A stretch of DNA of 23,399 nucleotides from a virus: the IMG/VR virus record IMGVR_UViG_3300044624_000031, positions 1 through 23,399 of that record, one strand, 5' to 3'. Position 1 is the stretch's first letter. Every line of letters starts with the position of its first letter. Under the pieces are notes generated by a model, which worked only from the letters and a program-made list of their open reading frames with translations, was not told the origin of the DNA and ran no database searches. A program made the translations under genes and the position numbers. Of the stretch, positions 1-5,480 are shown in pieces.

Positions 1-47
1 GAAGAATACCAGAGTTGCAAAAAATCAACACAACAATAAAAAAATAA

Positions 48-75
48 TTTACATCTGTTAAAAATTTGATACAGT
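48..75 (+). promoter_or_regulatory. Possible sigma70-type promoter for the early cassette
   Basis: A TTTACA hexamer (48-53, five of six to TTGACA) is followed after 16 bp by TACAGT (70-75, four of six to TATAAT). It sits in AT-rich DNA about 30 bp upstream of the first gene with a good Shine-Dalgarno site. It is the only plausible promoter seen ahead of the + strand genes. AT-rich sequence produces such matches by chance, so this is tentative. Confidence 0.3.
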
Positions 76-106
76 GTCAGTTCTTTAACCACAGGAGATT
101 GTCCTT

Positions 107-265
107 ATGCAAACACAAGAACTGCGCCGCAAAGCGCGTTGCCTTTACAACAACAGCTTAGTTCCACAAGCTGTTAATCAATACAACCAACGCAAGTGGG
201 TACGCTCTGTACTTCAGCTTGGCGACAAATGGTTGCTTGCAAAACAAGTTAAGCGGATTGCGTAA
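107..265 (+). CDS. Small basic phage protein, 52 aa, unknown function
   Basis: This 52-residue ORF starts at ATG 107, with an AGGAG Shine-Dalgarno site at 93-97 at good spacing. It encodes an Arg/Lys-rich protein (opening MQTQELRRKARCLYNN, with a central RKWVRSVLQLGDKWLLA segment) and has no membrane segment. The stop TAA shares its last base with the ATG of the next small gene (TAATG), which supports both ORFs being translated. It is the first gene of the + strand cassette. The charge and Trp content would suit a nucleic-acid or protein-binding role, but I recognise no named family and assign no function. Confidence 0.6.
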   Translation: MQTQELRRKARCLYNNSLVPQAVNQYNQRKWVRSVLQLGDKWLLAKQVKRIA

Positions 266-414
266 TGCCACAGTTGATTGGCTTATTATGCTTTGCCGCA
301 TGGCTCACACACATATTCACATGCTTCGCCGAAGGTCTATGGGGCTTTCTGATTGCCGGAGCATTGCTATTCCCTATCGGGATACTTCACGGTTTTTACA
401 TTTGGTTTAGATGA
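265..414 (+). CDS. Small membrane protein, 49 aa, two hydrophobic segments
   Basis: The ORF starts at ATG 265, overlapping the previous stop by one base (TAATG), and ends at TGA 412-414. The 49-residue product is almost entirely hydrophobic: about residues 4-20 (LIGLLCFAAWLTHIFTC) and about 26-48 (WGFLIAGALLFPIGILHGFY) could each span a membrane. Short two-helix proteins of this kind are common near the early region of siphophages and are usually left uncharacterised. Possible roles include superinfection exclusion or interaction with a host membrane protein, but nothing in the sequence decides this. A terminator-like hairpin follows 7 nt after the stop. Confidence 0.6.
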   Translation: MPQLIGLLCFAAWLTHIFTCFAEGLWGFLIAGALLFPIGILHGFYIWFR

Positions 415-420
415 GGCGTT

Positions 421-448
421 CAGCAAGCCTTTTAATTGCTGTTTTTTT
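421..448 (+). terminator. Candidate intrinsic terminator or attenuator
   Basis: CAGCAA (421-426) pairs with TTGCTG (436-441) around a 9-nt loop and is followed at once by seven T residues (442-448). This is the arrangement of a Rho-independent terminator, although the 6-bp stem is only half GC. It lies between the two tiny leader genes and the SSB-like gene, so it could reduce expression of the downstream genes or act as an antitermination point. Confidence 0.4.
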
Positions 449-462
449 AACTGGAGAATGAA

Positions 463-1089
463 ATGGGATTTATTGCAAAAGATAGCGGTGGCGATGGTAA
501 CTTCAAAAAAGTTCCACCGGGCGTTTATGTGGCTAGATGCTACTCACTCATTGACATGGGTACGCAAGTATCTGATGGTCAATATGGCGCTAAAGAACAA
601 CACAAGATTCGTATTGGATTTGAAATCTTTGGCGAGGATGACAATGGGCAACCACTGACCATCGACATGGACGGCAAAGAAATGCCTTTGACTATCAGCA
701 AGACATACACACTGTCATTGCATGAGAAGGCTGGCCTTCGTAAAGACCTAGCTGCATGGCGTGGTCGTGACTTCACAGAAGAAGAAGCTAAAGCATTTGA
801 TGTGTCTAAGCTTGTTAACGCTTACTGCATGGTCAATGTCACAACTAGCGAAAACAATGGCAAGACATACACAAACATTGCTGGCATTACACCTCTTCCA
901 CAAGCGTTAAAAAATGCTAAACCAGCGCCTGTGCATGAGCCTGTCATGTTTGACTTGGACCAGCCTAACTGGGAAGTCTTTCAAAACTTCCATGAGAAGC
1001 TTCAAGAGTACATCAAGAAGTCTCCAGAATTTGCAGAAGCAATCAGCATGGCTGGAAGCAACGCACCTATGGAAGACGCGCCCTTCTAA
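463..1089 (+). CDS. Phage single-stranded DNA-binding-like protein
   Basis: The 208-residue protein starts at ATG 463 behind a GGAGA site (453-457). Its opening MGFIAKDSGGDGNFKKVPPG and the later stretch ending NVTTSENNGKTYTNIAGITP match what I recall of phage proteins annotated as SSB-like or replication-associated. The extreme C-terminus, MEDAPF, looks like the acidic, Phe-ending tip by which bacterial SSBs recruit partner proteins. The region before it is Glu/Asp-rich and could be flexible. The probable role is coating ssDNA during phage replication or recombination. The stop TAA overlaps the start of the Gp157-family gene by one base, so the two are coupled. Family assignment is from memory; the acidic tip is directly visible. 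Confidence 0.65.
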   Translation: MGFIAKDSGGDGNFKKVPPGVYVARCYSLIDMGTQVSDGQYGAKEQHKIRIGFEIFGEDDNGQPLTIDMDGKEMPLTISKTYTLSLHEKAGLRKDLAAWRGRDFTEEEAKAFDVSKLVNAYCMVNVTTSENNGKTYTNIAGITPLPQALKNAKPAPVHEPVMFDLDQPNWEVFQNFHEKLQEYIKKSPEFAEAISMAGSNAPMEDAPF

Positions 1090-1577
1090 TGACAAGCCTC
1101 TACCAACTCTCACACGATTTTCGCAACCAGCTTGACGAACTCTTTGACGAGAATGGGGAGGCAACTCCCGCCTTTGAGGAGTTCCGTGTCCAGCTTGGCA
1201 ACAAGATTAATCAAGTCGCTGCTTATGTACTTAACTGCGAATCTGATGCTGACCAATGCAAGCAAGCAATTGAACGCATACAGGCCCGTAGAAAAGCGTA
1301 TGAGCGTAAAGTTGAAAGACTGAAGGGCTACCTAGCCGAGAACATGAAAGTGGCTGGAATCAGTGAAATTAAAGCTGTGGACAGTTCTTTTGTTGTCAAG
1401 CTTTATCCTGACCGTGATGAGTCTGTACAGATTGATGACGGTATTGCTTTTCCTATTGAGCTTTGCAATGTAAAGCCACCGGAGCCAAGCAAGCTCAAAA
1501 TCAAAGCTGCCATCCTTGCCGGAGAGCCAATAATCGGCGCAAGGATAATCACAAAAGATAGGCTAGTTATAAAATAA
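1089..1577 (+). CDS. Gp157-family siphovirus protein
   Basis: The 162-residue protein begins at ATG 1089 inside the TAATG junction with the SSB-like gene. It has the hallmark layout of the siphovirus Gp157 family. A long helical/coiled-coil N-terminal half (about residues 30-95) contains the ERIQARRKAYERKVERLKGY-type stretch. It is followed by MKVAGISEIKAVDSSFVVKL, and then a C-terminal IPIEL/KPPEPSKLKIKAAILAGE..IGARI block ending in a beta strand. The family was first linked to phage resistance in Streptococcus thermophilus; its molecular role is unclear, and it usually sits beside SSB and recombination genes, as here. Length is normal for the family and no residues look disrupted. Confidence 0.85.
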   Translation: MTSLYQLSHDFRNQLDELFDENGEATPAFEEFRVQLGNKINQVAAYVLNCESDADQCKQAIERIQARRKAYERKVERLKGYLAENMKVAGISEIKAVDSSFVVKLYPDRDESVQIDDGIAFPIELCNVKPPEPSKLKIKAAILAGEPIIGARIITKDRLVIK

Positions 1578-1644
1578 TTTTTGGGGGGAAAGCTGGCTAA
1601 ACTTTCTAAGCTTGCGGACAAACGGTGAGTACCCCCACCTACAT

Positions 1645-2013
1645 ATGCAAAACACAATGCGTAATCCATATGCAGCACATGTGGACTTTAGAGATTTTGT
1701 AGGGCTTATCCCAGACAACCCATTATTTCTACCTAGCAATGTAGACATGATGGCTGAACGACATGGTCACTTTTTCATTGGAGAATGGAAAAAACCTAAT
1801 GAAGGTGTCAGCAAAGGTCAGCAATTACTTTTACAGGCATTGGCTAGAACACCTAAATTTACAGTCTTACTGATTAACGGAACAACCGATGGACCACAAA
1901 CATGGGTCGGAGATTCGTTTAAGTTAGATGAGAATCTTGAGGGAACAAAGGTCGGCAGAAACTTACAGGAACTGCAAGCCTATTATCAAAACTGGTACAA
2001 AAACATACGATAG
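1645..2013 (+). CDS. PD-(D/E)XK-like putative nuclease
   Basis: This 122-residue protein, counted from ATG 1645, carries a nuclease-like core: D34 in PSNVDMMAERHG, then E47-W-K49 in FFIGEWKKPNE, then Q59-Q60 in SKGQQLLLQAL. The order D, ExK, Q within alternating beta and alpha segments is the usual PD-(D/E)XK arrangement seen in phage Holliday-junction resolvases and VRR-NUC-like enzymes. A role in recombination or DNA processing would fit its position beside SSB-like and Gp157 genes. The start is uncertain: the frame is open back to a TTG at 1612, and ATGs at 1645 and 1657 are possible. None has a well-placed Shine-Dalgarno site; GGTGAG at 1625-1630 is about 14 nt from ATG 1645. Catalysis is inferred from motif order only. 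Confidence 0.55.
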   Translation: MQNTMRNPYAAHVDFRDFVGLIPDNPLFLPSNVDMMAERHGHFFIGEWKKPNEGVSKGQQLLLQALARTPKFTVLLINGTTDGPQTWVGDSFKLDENLEGTKVGRNLQELQAYYQNWYKNIR

Positions 2014-2020
2014 GAAACAT

Positions 2021-2323
2021 ATGTCATACGCTGATGTAGAAATGAAAATTATCCAATGGTCCGAAGCCAGACGGATTATCCCCAATAGCACTCCAGAGAC
2101 TCAATTGCTCAAAGCAATGTCTGAGCTTGGTGAACTGGCTGATGCCACCATTAAGCATGACCTAGGACACATTGTTGATGGCGTAGGTGATGTAATGGTC
2201 TGCCTGATTAACTATTGCGCTTTACAGGACATCAACCTAGTAAGCTGCATGGAATACGCATACAGCACCATTAAGGACCGCAAAGGCACACTGCTGCCTA
2301 ATGGTGTGTTCGTCAAGGAGTAA
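2021..2323 (+). CDS. MazG-like nucleotide pyrophosphohydrolase
   Basis: The 100-residue protein starts at ATG 2021, preceded by AGGAAA (2012-2017) that overlaps the upstream stop; an open frame extends further upstream but lacks support. It is an all-alpha MazG-like domain with metal-binding acidic motifs visible as SELGELAD (E35, E38, D41) and DGVGD (D53, D57), followed by a helix carrying AYSTIKDRKG. The family hydrolyses nucleoside triphosphates to monophosphate and pyrophosphate. Phage copies are proposed to adjust dNTP pools or (p)ppGpp during infection. It is the last gene of the + strand unit, and its 3' end overlaps the convergent endolysin gene by 11 bp. Confidence 0.8.
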   Translation: MSYADVEMKIIQWSEARRIIPNSTPETQLLKAMSELGELADATIKHDLGHIVDGVGDVMVCLINYCALQDINLVSCMEYAYSTIKDRKGTLLPNGVFVKE

Positions 2324-2819
2324 GGAACAAAGCTACTTCAGCTTTTCTCCGTTTAACGAGGCCCGGCAGTTCCTTGCCGCCTCCCTTTGTCCATTGCATA
2401 AAAGCTTCAGCAGCAGCTTCCCATTCTTGCCGGTTAATTTTCATCCGAATAGTAGACCGCTGAAAATTGCCCAGTCCGGCATTGTAGGCAAATGAGACAC
2501 ACGCATCGAAAGCCCCTTGACGATTAAGTAAAGTGGGAGCAAGTCTAAGAACACCCCGTTCAAAACTCGCGACATCATCAGCGAATAGTTTTTCGATTTC
2601 TTCTTTTGTCCAGACACGCTTGTCCTCCTGTCTTAATGGGTACTCACTTCGGAGCATCCCGGTATAACCTTCTTTTCTGACCACGGGTAATCTAATCTGG
2701 TCCTGATACAAAACATGTCCGTAACCAATTGTCCAGATGTGAGCAGGGCATAAGTACGGCAAAGTCTTATAGCCCTCATACCGGTGCATCAAATCAGCGC
2801 CAGCTTTGCTCAATTTCAT
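2313..2819 (-). CDS. Endolysin, GH24 phage lysozyme family
   Basis: The 168-residue protein has the T4/P22-type lysozyme (glycoside hydrolase 24) signature. The catalytic Glu is E15 in HRYEG, followed by PYLCPAHIWTIGYGH with T30, and the C-terminal half has SFAYNAGLGNFQRST and LPGLVKRRKAE blocks typical of these muramidases. It would cleave peptidoglycan glycan strands at lysis. The position of the T4 Asp20 is occupied by Cys24, as in some other phage GH24 enzymes. No signal peptide or SAR segment is visible, so it should need the holin to reach the periplasm. Its ATG overlaps the holin stop (ATGA), and its 3' end overlaps the convergent MazG-like gene. Confidence 0.9.
   Translation of the reverse strand: MKLSKAGADLMHRYEGYKTLPYLCPAHIWTIGYGHVLYQDQIRLPVVRKEGYTGMLRSEYPLRQEDKRVWTKEEIEKLFADDVASFERGVLRLAPTLLNRQGAFDACVSFAYNAGLGNFQRSTIRMKINRQEWEAAAEAFMQWTKGGGKELPGLVKRRKAEVALFLTP
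2329..2346 (+). terminator. Weak hairpin at the convergent gene ends
   Basis: AAAGCT (2329-2334) and AGCTTT (2340-2345) form a 6-bp stem with a 5-nt loop, just after the MazG-like stop codon. A short T-rich stretch follows on the + strand. It lies inside the endolysin coding end, the stem is AT-rich and the T run is short, so termination of the + strand unit here is only a possibility. Confidence 0.2.
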
Positions 2820-3319
2820 TTCTTAGCCCATCCGCGAGAGCCGAACCAGTAGCCAACAATAGCGCCCAGCATAGCCATTTCATCGCTAGAGAAAATGATG
2901 TCAGCAACACGAATCAAATCATCAACATTATTAATTAAGCCCGGCTGCGTATAAGCAAACCAAGCAATTGATGCATTGATAGCGCACAACTCAATGATAA
3001 AGATGTAAGTGACTGTAGGTCTTACAGTGCCGACATAACTAGACACCCAGCCAGCAGCTTTAGCCAACACAGCTTTGTCGTGGTCATACGCTGCCACGGT
3101 CATTTCTGCATCGGTCTGCATGGAAATCTGGTCTGTACGCAACTCTTCAATCTTTTGCTGGGCAGCAAAGCCCTGTGCAATCATCTGAAGTTCTTTTTCA
3201 GTCTGTACACGGGCAAGAGCTAACTCATGCGCTTGGTCAGATTTATTCTGAAAGTATTCCAGCAGCTTTGGCAAGCCAGAGATGAGCAAGCCACCTAGTG
3301 TTGAAAATAGTGAAAGCAT
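2816..3319 (-). CDS. Holin, 3TM (GTA-holin-like) family
   Basis: The 167-residue protein has an N-terminal hydrophobic stretch (LSLFSTLGGLLISGLPKLLEY) and then a charged helical region (about residues 25-90). Two further hydrophobic segments follow: one after VRPTVTYIFIIELCAINASI (about 99-125) and one in MLGAIVGYWFGSRGW near the end. The RPxxxY... and GYWFGSR motifs match the 3TM holins associated with gene-transfer-agent and phage release. It would form the membrane lesion that releases the endolysin, whose gene overlaps its 3' end by 4 nt. It starts within a TAATG junction with the 49-residue membrane ORF upstream. Confidence 0.7.
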   Translation of the reverse strand: MLSLFSTLGGLLISGLPKLLEYFQNKSDQAHELALARVQTEKELQMIAQGFAAQQKIEELRTDQISMQTDAEMTVAAYDHDKAVLAKAAGWVSSYVGTVRPTVTYIFIIELCAINASIAWFAYTQPGLINNVDDLIRVADIIFSSDEMAMLGAIVGYWFGSRGWAKK

Positions 3320-3468
3320 TACAGTCCAATCATTCCTAGTAGTTTATTGACAATCTTGTCTGACAAACTGTCTGGCAAGAACTTCAGTAGCCCCAAGACA
3401 TACCACGCAATGCACATGCGGATAAATATCTTGAGGAAAAAATCAAATTGCTTTTGGTACTCATTCAT
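3319..3468 (-). CDS. Small single-span membrane protein of the lysis cassette, 49 aa
   Basis: This 49-residue ORF begins at ATG 3468 and ends in TAA sharing one base with the holin ATG. The product starts MNEYQKQFDFFLKIF and has a hydrophobic, Trp- and Cys-containing stretch at about residues 10-30 (ending YVLGLLKFLP). An amphipathic tail follows (DSLSDKIVNKLLGMIGL). The 5' end lies inside the preceding 29-residue ORF, and the Shine-Dalgarno site is weak, so translation probably depends on coupling. A second in-frame start is not available, because the ATG at 3464 is in another frame. Position suggests a lysis regulator or second holin-like peptide. I recognise no family. Confidence 0.55.
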   Translation of the reverse strand: MNEYQKQFDFFLKIFIRMCIAWYVLGLLKFLPDSLSDKIVNKLLGMIGL

Positions 3469-3550
3469 TACTCAAACATGAATGAACAACTATCCAAAAA
3501 AAATAGTTCAAAGGAACCGCAGACCAAAGCAATACATCAAAGTATGTCAT
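3461..3550 (-). CDS. Micro-ORF, 29 aa hydrophobic peptide
   Basis: ATG 3550 overlaps the stop of the upstream 166-residue gene (ATGA) and is preceded by a strong AAGGAAGG-type Shine-Dalgarno sequence located in that gene's last codons. The 29-residue product (start MTYFDVLLWSAVPLNYFFWI) is a single hydrophobic helix with a short polar tail ending SNE. Its own end overlaps the start of the next membrane ORF by 8 nt. A run of eight T residues encodes the Phe-Phe part. It may be a real lysis-associated peptide, or a relay that carries ribosomes to the 49-residue ORF. The SD and double overlap are the whole of the evidence. Confidence 0.4.
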   Translation of the reverse strand: MTYFDVLLWSAVPLNYFFWIVVHSCLSNE

Positions 3551-4047
3551 CGACCACACCTTCCTTTAACGCACAACTCACCTATTTCGGCAATACCCCA
3601 GCCTACTGCACCTAAGAACATCACAAGAATCACAATGCCAAAAGCCCATGCCAACTGTTCGGCTTCGTCTTCTTTTTTCTTTTTTTCAGCAGCTTTTAAA
3701 TCTGCCATCTCTTTGGCATCATCTCTATCCATTTCAGCTTGACGAGCCTTTGCTGCATTCCAGACATCAATCCGTCCGGTCTGCATAAAGAGCATCTTTA
3801 ACTGCTCCTCAAACCGCTTGGCCTCATCAAGCGCCATCTCAATCTGTAATGCTGCACCAAGGTTAGATTTACCCCCAGTACGCTTTGCCTGAAGCATTGC
3901 CTTAGTAGCAGTGCTTTGAGCATCAAACATCCGGGAGATTGAAGGAGCCAATCCAGCTAGGTCAGTTGCAACCTTGCTTGCTTTCTTAACAACACTGATT
4001 GCTGTTTGCAATCCTTCTAGTGCCGTGATTGGGTCTATTGGAATCAT
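3547..4047 (-). CDS. Phage protein with coiled coil and C-terminal membrane anchor, 166 aa
   Basis: The start is taken as ATG 4047, which overlaps the stop of the 47-residue secreted protein (ATGA) and has GGTAGAG upstream; an in-frame ATG at 4068 lacks a Shine-Dalgarno site. The protein opens MIPIDPITALEGLQTAISVV, continues with helical sequence, then a strongly charged Lys/Glu coiled-coil stretch (AEKKKKEDEAEQ, about residues 120-133). It ends with one transmembrane segment (WAFGIVILVMFLGAVGWGI) and a short tail. I recall proteins of the same order (xDPI N-terminus, helical body, basic coil, one TM) in other aquatic phages, all uncharacterised. Its location between export-type ORFs and the holin suggests a lysis or membrane role, possibly spanin-like, but no lipobox or Rz homology is seen. 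Confidence 0.65.
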   Translation of the reverse strand: MIPIDPITALEGLQTAISVVKKASKVATDLAGLAPSISRMFDAQSTATKAMLQAKRTGGKSNLGAALQIEMALDEAKRFEEQLKMLFMQTGRIDVWNAAKARQAEMDRDDAKEMADLKAAEKKKKEDEAEQLAWAFGIVILVMFLGAVGWGIAEIGELCVKGRCGR

Positions 4048-4187
4048 TTCCGCTCTACCTTTTTCCATTCAAGACATATAACTTTTCTGTTATATACATC
4101 ACCCGTCCATGTCCAACGGATGCAACGATATTCTGTCTTGTCAGAAGCTAGTGTTGCAGAAAAAAATAAAAGTAAAAGCCACCGCAT
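4044..4187 (-). CDS. Small exported protein with two cysteines, 47 aa
   Basis: ATG 4187 opens a 47-residue ORF whose TGA overlaps the next gene's ATG (ATGA). The first residues, MRWLLLLFFSATLAS, form a textbook short Sec signal peptide with a likely cut after about A14. The mature part is about 33 residues, rich in Trp and positive charge, with C22 and C38 and a core RWTWTGDVYNRKVICLEW. The two cysteines could form a disulfide in the periplasm. There is no lipobox, so this is not an Rz1-type lipoprotein. I recognise a similar WTWTGDV-N-V-CLEW pattern from other phages but no function. The upstream SD is weak. Confidence 0.55.
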   Translation of the reverse strand: MRWLLLLFFSATLASDKTEYRCIRWTWTGDVYNRKVICLEWKKVERK

Positions 4188-4200
4188 GATGGCTTCATAT

Positions 4201-4362
4201 TTATTTGATATGCACTACAGAGGAATAAATTACGCCAGCCATACCGATAAGCATGGCCCCGCAAGCTTTAATAATAATACCTTCTAGGCGCTTAATTCTT
4301 GCACATAGCATCTCATAACGCAGTGTGCAGATTTCTTCATGGGCTTCCAGTGCTGTTGGCAT
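4201..4362 (-). CDS. Small coiled-coil plus transmembrane protein, 53 aa
   Basis: The preferred start is ATG 4362, with AAGG about 7 nt upstream. The frame extends to an ATG at 4407, but that would lengthen the overlap with the glycosyltransferase gene from about 26 to about 70 nt. The 53-residue product has a charged helical N-terminus (EAHEEICTLRYEMLCARIKRLEG) followed by a hydrophobic span (GAMLIGMAGVIYSSV). This layout resembles XhlA-like phage lysis accessory proteins, although the sequence match is not strong enough to name it so. It opens the lysis-type cassette downstream of the glycosyltransferase. Confidence 0.5.
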   Translation of the reverse strand: MPTALEAHEEICTLRYEMLCARIKRLEGIIIKACGAMLIGMAGVIYSSVVHIK

Positions 4363-5449
4363 TTTCGACCTTATCAAAGGTTTTAAAGTCTCCAGACATC
4401 CATGCACGATTGTTTATAAGACGCTGGTCATTAGGTGCTAATTCTATAGCTTTCTCAAGCAATTCGCCAGCCTCTTTTGTCAGTCCCATATGCCAAGCAG
4501 CTATGGAAGCTAGGTCATAAGGCTTCTCGCCCCAGACGCTTGGGTCCATTGTGTACACCAGTGCTTTGTCTTTAATTTGCAGGGCAGATTTAGCTGCTGA
4601 ATAGCATTCAACCCAGTTAGATTGCATGTAGGCAAACATAGCCAATTCAACCCAAGGTTCTCTAGTGCCGGGCGCTTCAGCCACAGCCAACCTGTACCAC
4701 TTATGAGCCTCCCAATGCTGGCCTAAATGCTCATGTGCTTTGCCCAATAACCGCATGGCATAGCACCTTTCGTTTTGCCAGTTAGCTTCAGGCATAGCAA
4801 GGTACTTTGTTAGGGCAACAATAGCGTCCTGCCAACGATAGTAGAAAGTTAATTCACGGGCATGATAGAAAGCATTACGGGGGCATCTAGGGTCTTCTGC
4901 CACAGCCAACTCTAGCAATGGCATGTACTGACCACGGGACTTAGTGCTGTCTGGCAAATGCTGAACAAGCAGCATGTCCGTGTGAGCATAAATTTCATTG
5001 GTCCTGTTGTCTGGCCTTGGGTACTCATGGACTGGGTGATGCCAGTGGTAACCAGTACGGTGGTGAATCTTTTCGTAGAAGAAACTAATGCCACAACCCC
5101 AATCAAACTTGTAGCGCAGCCGTGTAGTGTTCTCTTGCCAGACACGCTCAATTTCTTCACGCCAGCCCGGCATCAATACTTCATCAAGGTCAAGTGAGAT
5201 GCAGACATCAAAGTCGCCGGGAATGAGATTTAAAGCTGTATCACGGGCTTTGTCAAACCGCCAAGGCTTAACAGCAATGTTGTAAACAACTACGCCATTT
5301 TGTAGCGCAAGCTCTACAGTCTTATCCGTAGAGCCTGTATCAGCAATCAAGATTAGGTCGGCATCTTTTGCCGAATCGCAGAATCTATTTACAAATTGTT
5401 CTTCGTTTTTGCTAATTGCATAAACCGCTATCTTTAATTTTTTTGTCAT
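4337..5449 (-). CDS. Family 2 glycosyltransferase with C-terminal TPR-like repeats
   Basis: The 370-residue protein starts at ATG 5449 behind AAGGACAAG. The N-terminal GT-A domain shows KNEE (14-17), the nucleotide-binding ADTGSTDKT (D37 to T44) and a DLDE metal-binding motif (87-90) after ISL. An HH-rich stretch (TGYHWHHPVHEY) follows. From about residue 185 to the end there are helical repeats (ELTFYYRWQDAI, CYAMRLLGKAHEHL, PWVELAMFAYMQSN, ELAPNDQRLINN) resembling TPRs. It would transfer a sugar from an activated donor to an unknown acceptor. Being between the adhesins and the lysis genes, it may decorate virion fibres, or alternatively modify a host surface glycan; the sequence does not decide. 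Confidence 0.8.
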   Translation of the reverse strand: MTKKLKIAVYAISKNEEQFVNRFCDSAKDADLILIADTGSTDKTVELALQNGVVVYNIAVKPWRFDKARDTALNLIPGDFDVCISLDLDEVLMPGWREEIERVWQENTTRLRYKFDWGCGISFFYEKIHHRTGYHWHHPVHEYPRPDNRTNEIYAHTDMLLVQHLPDSTKSRGQYMPLLELAVAEDPRCPRNAFYHARELTFYYRWQDAIVALTKYLAMPEANWQNERCYAMRLLGKAHEHLGQHWEAHKWYRLAVAEAPGTREPWVELAMFAYMQSNWVECYSAAKSALQIKDKALVYTMDPSVWGEKPYDLASIAAWHMGLTKEAGELLEKAIELAPNDQRLINNRAWMSGDFKTFDKVENANSTGSP

Positions 5450-5480
5450 ATCTTGTCCTTGTTAAATATTTGTATTGTAT

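Noticed and set aside
1-60. Open frames at the left edge, possibly the end of an upstream gene
   Set aside because: Three + strand frames stay open for only 12-19 codons; too short to decide, and the AT-rich content suggests a promoter region.
353-658. 101-codon + strand ORF
   Set aside because: It overlaps the SSB-like gene out of frame and starts inside the small membrane ORF; the SSB-like frame has the SD and protein-like content.
1612-1644. TTG 1612 as start of the nuclease-like gene
   Set aside because: No SD at suitable spacing, and the added residues do not look like the family's N-terminus.
1626-1703. 25-codon GTG ORF overlapping the nuclease-like gene
   Set aside because: Weak GGA only, runs out of frame into the gene and gives an unstructured peptide; insufficient support.
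3482-3742. 86-codon + strand ORF opposite the lysis cassette
   Set aside because: It is antisense to a well-supported coiled-coil/TM gene, and its Ser/Phe-rich part is the complement of Lys/Glu codons.
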